A stretch of 64,000 bases of DNA from Oscillospiraceae bacterium. GTDB taxonomy: Bacteria; Bacillota; Clostridia; Saccharofermentanales; Saccharofermentanaceae. A program made the translations under genes and the position numbers. Where the stretch lies: assembly GCA_902764825.1 (NCBI GenBank), contig CACWXL010000002.1:248001-312000 (forward strand). The letters run 5' to 3'. Shown here in pieces: positions 58,989 through 64,000 of the stretch (position 1 is the first letter of the stretch; every line of letters begins with the position of its first letter). The notes below the pieces were generated by a model, which saw only the letters and a program-made list of their open reading frames with translations, made no database searches and was not told the origin of the DNA.

Positions 58989-59564
58989 TTACAAATTGTT
59001 ACGCCTTATCAAAGTAACAACTGAGCCTTTGATCTCTTTTGCTTTAACCGTACCGTAGTAACGGCTGTCTTCTCCGCCCTCTCTCCTGTCTACCAGGATG
59101 AAATATTCGCCTTCGGGAATAGTCTGGGGGAATTCCTCATAGCCCTCGTAACGGGGCGTTGTGTAGTAGATCTTAGGTTCTTTGATCGCATTGCCGTTGA
59201 CGATCAGATGAGCTTCATCAGTGATATCGACTGTATCGCCGCCTACGGCAATTACTCTTCCGAGGTAGATCGTATCGTTCTTATTGATGACTACTACCTC
59301 ATTAACGTCGAACTTTCTGTCAAATCTGAAATAAAGGAGCAGATCTCCGTAATCGACTCTTGGAGACATATCATTCGAAGGAGCCTTCATGATTCCGAAA
59401 ACAACTCCCAGCATGAGCCACACGAGAACTATGATTATCAGGATGCTCAGGAGTGAGAAATGTAGAGATCTCATCTGTGACTTGGCCTTGCCGATAGTCT
59501 TCTGTGTACCGGAAGCTACAGAATTCTCCTCATTTCTCTTCTCTATATTAGTATTCTCACTCAT
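58989..59564 (-). CDS. SipA-like signal-peptidase homologue with substituted catalytic residues
   Basis: A 191-residue membrane protein of the signal peptidase I fold: one helix (about 36-58), then APSNDMSPRVDYGDLL, YLGRVIAVGGD and PEGEYFILVDRREGGEDSR. The Ser of the usual SM motif is Asp65 (NDM), and the Lys of KR is Gly102 (LGR). From memory, streptococcal SipA in FctA-pilus loci has the same Asp/Gly replacement and acts as a pilus assembly factor, not a peptidase. The neighbours fit that role exactly. AGAGGT lies before the ATG. Confidence 0.85.
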   Translation of the reverse strand: MSENTNIEKRNEENSVASGTQKTIGKAKSQMRSLHFSLLSILIIIVLVWLMLGVVFGIMKAPSNDMSPRVDYGDLLLYFRFDRKFDVNEVVVINKNDTIYLGRVIAVGGDTVDITDEAHLIVNGNAIKEPKIYYTTPRYEGYEEFPQTIPEGEYFILVDRREGGEDSRYYGTVKAKEIKGSVVTLIRRNNL

Positions 59565-59603
59565 ATGGCTACCTCTTATTACTCCCCTGTGGTTTTTAAA
59601 GAA

Positions 59604-59632
59604 GGTACGGATGCTCCTTCAGCATCCGCACC
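59604..59632 (-). terminator. Hairpin between pilin and SipA-like genes (partial terminator)
   Basis: A 12-bp stem with one G-U pair and a 5-nt loop (59604-59632) is followed by TTCTTTAAAAA on the minus strand. The T run is imperfect. It probably lowers read-through from the highly expressed pilin gene into sipA-srtB-kinase-regulator. Confidence 0.7.
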
Positions 59633-59683
59633 CCTTAAATTCATTTTAACCGATAATCTTAGCGATTCGGATACCTTTCCGTA

Positions 59684-60916
59684 TCAAGCTTCGTCTTCTT
59701 TTCTCTTAGCTGTACCGGCAACCAGGAATCCTACACCGAATGTAAAGAGAATTACGAACGGAAGGATTGCAAGAGCTACGCCTGTAGGTGAGATGAGAAC
59801 GTATTCATTTGTGAATTCAACTGTCTTATCTTCGCCTTCTGCACCCTTCGTTGTAGTAACTGTAACAGGATCAGTATTAGCCTGAGGCTCAAGCATTACG
59901 TTAGAAAGATCCGTCTCAGCTCCGCTTGTAGTTACATAATAGATCTTAGCTTCTATATCGTTCTTCTCAGAGATACCGACTGTTGTTCCGCAAGGGATAC
60001 CGGTATATGTAACTGAATTACCATTAGCGATAGTTGTTGTTATATTTGCATCCATAGCTAACGGATCGCCATCAGAAGAGATAAGATTGAAATTACCGCT
60101 GACACCATCAGGTTTGGTGAATGTCAATGTGAACGGGAATCCATGGTCATTATTAGCAGCATCATTAACAAGTGTCTTTTTTACTTCAAGATTATAAGTA
60201 TAGTATGCATCTGCCTTAAGTGTTGCTGCGCCGGAACCTGAACCTGTTGTTGTGTCAACAAAACCCTGTGTCTTAACTACATCATCAAGATTGTTGCTGG
60301 CAGCAGTAGATCCGTCGATATCATCATCAACCGCAAACAAAACGTAGCCGTAGATCTTGTAACCTGTCTCGCCGTCCTTAGGATCTCTTACATAAACATC
60401 AAGATAACGGACAGTTTCAGTTGCATTATCGCCAACTACTCCGACAGCAGCTTTGTTTGAACATGTCTCAGTAACTACATAACGATAGACACCTGCACCG
60501 GGGAATGTAACATTTGCGAAATTGATTTCGATCGGCTTAAGGTTAGATTCACCAGCAGGCGCTGCATCTACCTTTTCATTATTCGGATAAGCAACCTCTT
60601 CTGTAATAGTCGGGGTGCCAACGCCGGCCTTTGTTAATGCCTTAACGCCGTCTGCATCTGTAATTTCCTTTTCTGCTGAACCGGCTCCAATAGTATATGT
60701 ATAGCTTACGCCAGGTCCATAGACTTCATCAGCTGAAGGATTGTAAACCTTAAGATCCTTCTGAATTACCAGAGTTGTTTCAAGAGCAGTAGCAGGATTT
60801 TTATCACCTGTTACGCCTTCTTCCGGCAGTTCAGTCGCCATTGCTGATACGCCCAGCGCGGCTACCATAGCTGTAGCAACGAAAATACTTGCTACTTTTC
60901 GTAATATGCGTTTCAT
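59684..60916 (-). CDS. FctA/Spy0128-type major pilin
   Basis: A 410-residue secreted pilin. A signal peptide (about 1-27, ending AMA) is followed by two beta domains. Each has the CnaB-like isopeptide pattern: Lys near the start (VIQKDL; LEVKKT), Glu in the middle (VVTETC; GISEKN) and Asn at the end (VEFTNEY). The C-terminus is a sorting signal: ISPTG, a hydrophobic helix and AKRKEDEA. ISPTG is a variant of the (E/Q)VPTG motif of FctA pili. The ATG at 60916 has GAGGAGG 8 nt upstream. The downstream sortase should polymerise it. Confidence 0.88.
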   Translation of the reverse strand: MKRILRKVASIFVATAMVAALGVSAMATELPEEGVTGDKNPATALETTLVIQKDLKVYNPSADEVYGPGVSYTYTIGAGSAEKEITDADGVKALTKAGVGTPTITEEVAYPNNEKVDAAPAGESNLKPIEINFANVTFPGAGVYRYVVTETCSNKAAVGVVGDNATETVRYLDVYVRDPKDGETGYKIYGYVLFAVDDDIDGSTAASNNLDDVVKTQGFVDTTTGSGSGAATLKADAYYTYNLEVKKTLVNDAANNDHGFPFTLTFTKPDGVSGNFNLISSDGDPLAMDANITTTIANGNSVTYTGIPCGTTVGISEKNDIEAKIYYVTTSGAETDLSNVMLEPQANTDPVTVTTTKGAEGEDKTVEFTNEYVLISPTGVALAILPFVILFTFGVGFLVAGTAKRKEDEA

Positions 60917-60990
60917 ATTAGTATCCTCCTCATTAGTCATCAGTTTTGAGTTTTTGAATTTGTTTGTAGTTTGATGTTTGTTGTAACTTT

Positions 60991-61024
60991 TTTATACCAT
61001 TTGGTTAGGGACAGAAATGGGACA
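60991..61024 (-). promoter_or_regulatory. Candidate activator-dependent promoter of the pilin gene
   Basis: A minus-strand -10 box TATAAA (60991-60996) has no good -35. Instead two direct repeats TGTCCC (61008-61013 and 61019-61024) are spaced 11 bp, around the -35 position. This could be the site of the response regulator encoded in the same operon; that link is inference. Confidence 0.4.
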
Positions 61025-61068
61025 CTTCAAGCATTTTTGATACATTTCTCGAAAAGTGTCACACTTTA

Positions 61069-64000
61069 TTAATCATTTTCGCTTTGCTCCTGCCCCCTTT
61101 CCCGCTTCTTGCGCTCGATCTGTACTACTGCGCCTGCGAAACATGTTGCGGAAGATATCATCACGATCAATGCCGTCATGCTGTCATCCTTAACAGCCGT
61201 GGGCGCTACGATTGCAGCTTCCTTGTTTGTAAACGTAATTGTTATATTTTTATTTACTTCTACAAAACCTGTTGAATTGCCTGTGCCGTCCATATGGAAA
61301 TTATCGCCGTCAACTACGTATGTGGTCGTGTATTTACCGGGTGTATCCTCTGCCTCAGTAACGCTCACACTCATTCCACTGTGAACGGTAAATACTTTGC
61401 TGGCAGTTCCGTTTGCAGCAGGAGCTAATGTGAATGTTGCAATGCCGTCAGAATCGGTAACGATATCATCGGACGTATCTGCCGTACCGTTATCGCTCAG
61501 CGTGTAGTTAGATATTGCAGTGTTGTTTTCCTTAAGCTGCAATGTGAACGTAAATGTACCGGCACCACCGATAACGGTCTTTGCTACAGTTACCTGATGC
61601 TTCTGTCTGATATTAGTAAAGAGAACATACTTATCAGAATCCGCATCGATATCTGCACTCGTTCCGTTATTTACTTCTCCGAGACTGCCTGCATCGGATC
61701 CGATCTGATAGGACGTGCTGTATCTGCTGTCTTCGCTCTCTTCGATCTGAACATTCGCGTTTTTGGGAACGTAAAGCAGTGCTGTCTGGTTATTGACCAA
61801 CGTGAACTCCATCTTGCCGTTCGCATTAGTTCCCTGGCTGCCATAGACATTGGACAACTGGATCGGATTATCGCTGCCGTCTGTAAGCGTTACCGTGAAG
61901 AGGAAGTTGTTGACGCCATAATCGTTTGAAACAGCTTTCTTAACGGTAATGCGCATCATCCTCGGGTTGACTACCTTAATGATGTAAGTCTGAGTTGCAT
62001 TCTCGTATTCGACGTTGACAACATCAGCAGGATTGCCGGTTGTTACAGTAACAGCAGAACCTGTGATATCAACTGTCGCAGGAGCCTGAAGCTTTGTATG
62101 ACGTACGCCGTCATGGTCAGGCAGGGATGTTTCGGTAAGTGTATACTCACCTGCATACGCTTCGCCTTCCCAGACAAGACCTGTTCCTGCTGCTGAGAAC
62201 TTCGTGCCCTCGAAAACGCCGGGGAACGTAAAGTTCGCACTGTCCAAAGGATCATCCAGATCGTCTACGACTACAAGACGGATCTTCTGTTTCTTAAGCG
62301 TGTTCGTAAAAGTGACTATCGTATTATCAGTTACTACGAACGAGAACACATTACCGTCAGTGTTAAGATCCGTTGCAGGAGAACTGTCAGATGTTCTTAT
62401 TCCCTGAGCAGTTGTATCGAAGCGCTCACTGTCAACATTCTCTGTAATGGTAAGCGTAACACCCGTAGGGATACCTTCGATCTTCCACTCACCGCCGTTC
62501 TCGGCATCCGCACCGCTTACGATGTAATTGCTCGTAGGATCAAGTGTGTAGCTCTCGCCATTCTCCAATGCAACGTTAAACTCGAAGCTCTCAGGATCCA
62601 ATGTATCCGGCAGCAATGTCTTCTTGATGGTTACGTCTGCTGTCTTTCTTGTATTTGTATAGATTACTGTTCCGCCTGCAAAAGTATCTGTCCAGGTAAG
62701 CTTTCTTTCTGCTTCATTAGCTGTCAACTGCGCATTTGTTGTATGAGCAGCTATTTCCATGCTCGGAACGTACTCTTCTGTATAGTCTGCTTCAGTAACA
62801 GAGAGATTGAGATTTTGGAAACTGAAATCCTTATAAAATCCTGTTCCAGTCGGATTGCTTGTCGTAATAGTATTTCTCCAATACCAGCTCAGAACAGTAG
62901 CATTGCCAATCTGAGTATCAGGGCTACCATCAGAGTTTCGTTGCCACTTGGTAACAGTCATTGTCAAAGAAGGACGCACACCGGTCTGATTAGTCTCGTT
63001 CTTCTCAGTAACGATCTTCAAATACTGATTATGTTTCAAGGTAAAATCATCAGAAAGTTTAGCAGTATTGTTCTGGGCCGTGTTATTAGCTATCTCCCCA
63101 ACAGTCTGCGAATTCTTCCAACGATAATTTGGATTCCACCAACTGCCATTTGACTCAGATTCGGTATATCTGAAGCCGCCACCAAAGGAAACCGTAAATG
63201 TGAAGTCCTTACTCTGATCACCCGGTTCCGGAACATTCTTCCATACATAAACCGTGCTGGCATCAGCATTTGCTTTCCAGATAGCATAGAGTGTCTTCTC
63301 TTCTATATCTGCAGAAGAAGATCCACTATTAGTAAAGAATGCAGTCAAGTCAGTGATCGTCCATGCACCAGTAGTATAAGTCGGTGTTGTAGCATCAGGA
63401 TTTTCGTCCCAACCTACAAGCTCCCAACCGATACGTGTGCTTGTACTAGGCAATGTATAAGTAGTTGTAGTTTCAGTCTGATAGAAAACAACACCGGTAG
63501 GCGTTTCAGAGAATGTAACTTCTCTTGTAGCTCCGCCAGTATAGTTGTCATCAAGTATCAGTGTATGCGGCGCTTTCTCTGCAGTAAATGTAATGACAAC
63601 GCCTTCTTCATGAGTTACTAATCCCTGTTCATCTGTAAAAGTAAATGTTTCAGTGTTCGGGACACGGTAATAATTTCCAGACAGAGTTCTTGCTGTAGGA
63701 TTTGTTGTTCCAAGTTCACTCTTAGCACTAAGCCAATAGCCGGTGCCTAATGTATTAGTACCGCTTAAGGTAATCTTTTCGAGTTCACCGTAAGGAACAA
63801 CCAGTCTTATATACTCGCCATCAGCTACAGTAATACTCTGATTAGGATTAAGAGCTGTACGTGAGAACGAGCCGTCTGTCTGATTGACGATGTGAACAGC
63901 CTGATTTGTGCCGCTAACAGTGAAAGTAACAGGGCCAACACCGGTATCATTTTTAATCGTCAGGTAAACCATCGGTTCCCATACAGCGTACAGTGTGTGC
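61069..64000 (-). CDS. Large multi-domain surface adhesin / minor pilin, N-terminus outside the window
   Basis: At least 976 residues; the frame stays open to the right edge (reading HTLYAVWEP before the Met at 63972), so the start is not in the window. Two Listeria-Bacteroides repeats (LYAVW, LYAIW) are followed by five CnaB-like domains. Each opens with a Lys (VWKNV, VTIKKT, ITVKKA, VTVAKT; one opens VVVDDL), has TE or EE in the middle and closes with FTN or YTN. The C-terminus reads IVAPTAVKDDS, a hydrophobic helix and KKRERG, an atypical sorting signal. It is likely the tip adhesin of the pilus. Confidence 0.85.
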   Translation of the reverse strand, partial: HTLYAVWEPMVYLTIKNDTGVGPVTFTVSGTNQAVHIVNQTDGSFSRTALNPNQSITVADGEYIRLVVPYGELEKITLSGTNTLGTGYWLSAKSELGTTNPTARTLSGNYYRVPNTETFTFTDEQGLVTHEEGVVITFTAEKAPHTLILDDNYTGGATREVTFSETPTGVVFYQTETTTTYTLPSTSTRIGWELVGWDENPDATTPTYTTGAWTITDLTAFFTNSGSSSADIEEKTLYAIWKANADASTVYVWKNVPEPGDQSKDFTFTVSFGGGFRYTESESNGSWWNPNYRWKNSQTVGEIANNTAQNNTAKLSDDFTLKHNQYLKIVTEKNETNQTGVRPSLTMTVTKWQRNSDGSPDTQIGNATVLSWYWRNTITTSNPTGTGFYKDFSFQNLNLSVTEADYTEEYVPSMEIAAHTTNAQLTANEAERKLTWTDTFAGGTVIYTNTRKTADVTIKKTLLPDTLDPESFEFNVALENGESYTLDPTSNYIVSGADAENGGEWKIEGIPTGVTLTITENVDSERFDTTAQGIRTSDSSPATDLNTDGNVFSFVVTDNTIVTFTNTLKKQKIRLVVVDDLDDPLDSANFTFPGVFEGTKFSAAGTGLVWEGEAYAGEYTLTETSLPDHDGVRHTKLQAPATVDITGSAVTVTTGNPADVVNVEYENATQTYIIKVVNPRMMRITVKKAVSNDYGVNNFLFTVTLTDGSDNPIQLSNVYGSQGTNANGKMEFTLVNNQTALLYVPKNANVQIEESEDSRYSTSYQIGSDAGSLGEVNNGTSADIDADSDKYVLFTNIRQKHQVTVAKTVIGGAGTFTFTLQLKENNTAISNYTLSDNGTADTSDDIVTDSDGIATFTLAPAANGTASKVFTVHSGMSVSVTEAEDTPGKYTTTYVVDGDNFHMDGTGNSTGFVEVNKNITITFTNKEAAIVAPTAVKDDSMTALIVMISSATCFAGAVVQIERKKRERGQEQSEND

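Noticed and set aside
63970..63972. Met at 63972 as the start of the large adhesin
   Set aside because: The frame continues upstream to the window edge with a recognisable LYAVW repeat ending, and there is no ribosome-binding site or signal peptide at this Met.

Overview
The window looks like a chromosomal segment of a Clostridia-type Bacillota. Supporting signs are strong Shine-Dalgarno sequences, sigma-A type promoters, poly-U hairpin terminators, lipoprotein signal peptides, a clostridial-type second topoisomerase II pair, GluRS plus GlnRS, and an FctA-type sortase pilus locus. I cannot name a genus. There is no rRNA, transposase, integrase or CRISPR array. Most genes lie on the minus strand.

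Layout. Position 1-9.8 kb: an edge gene fragment, a PH-domain/sirtuin/membrane MutS-like operon, and a ParE-ParC-deacetylase-like operon. 9.9-14.1 kb: two zinc-ribbon proteins, abutting tRNA-Arg and tRNA-Gly genes, an SH3 lipoprotein, a GNAT enzyme and a GH5 lipoprotein. 14.3-19.4 kb: a HEAT protein, a left-handed beta-helix protein, a fused diadenylate cyclase/YbbR protein, an M28-type lipoprotein and a degenerate dehydroquinate-synthase homologue. 19.5-22.7 kb: gltX-glnS. 22.7-25.4 kb: a flavodoxin-ferredoxin protein, its TetR partner with three operators, and a PatB/MalY-type lyase. 25.5-31.3 kb: an amino-acid ABC importer split by three tandem acyltransferase-3 genes. 31.4-34.7 kb: uracil salvage (two UPRTs flanking a permease) next to a DUF523/TudS-like gene. 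34.7-43.1 kb: a tail-anchored protein, a very large Hhe-like helicase/nuclease, a YgjP-type peptidase and an acyl-CoA ligase. 43.3-50.9 kb: PlsC, an array of palindromic hairpins, a PqqD-like protein, an OPT transporter, a transporter-acyltransferase fusion with a 51-residue partner, and a PadR/DUF1700 operon. 51-53.8 kb: an amidase-like envelope protein, a zinc-ribbon protein and tmRNA. 54-55.3 kb: cysE behind a poly-cysteine leader. 55.3-64 kb: a pilus operon with its own two-component system.

The strongest candidate for an undescribed system is upstream of cysE. A promoter drives a 17-codon leader, MTFENNLLCCCCCLSQG, with five consecutive Cys codons. The leader stop codon lies inside one arm of a 12-bp antiterminator. 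The other antiterminator arm overlaps the 5' arm of an intrinsic terminator that sits just before the cysE ribosome-binding site. This is the architecture expected of ribosome-mediated transcription attenuation by cysteine.

Other notable points are an NCS1-like transporter fused to a PlsC-like acyltransferase and zinc ribbon; a pilus-locus signal-peptidase homologue in which Ser and Lys are replaced by Asp and Gly, as in streptococcal SipA; a CdaA-CdaR fusion; a dehydroquinate-synthase homologue without its metal ligands; a sirtuin with a histone-H1-like tail; and three tandem hairpins with compensatory base changes.
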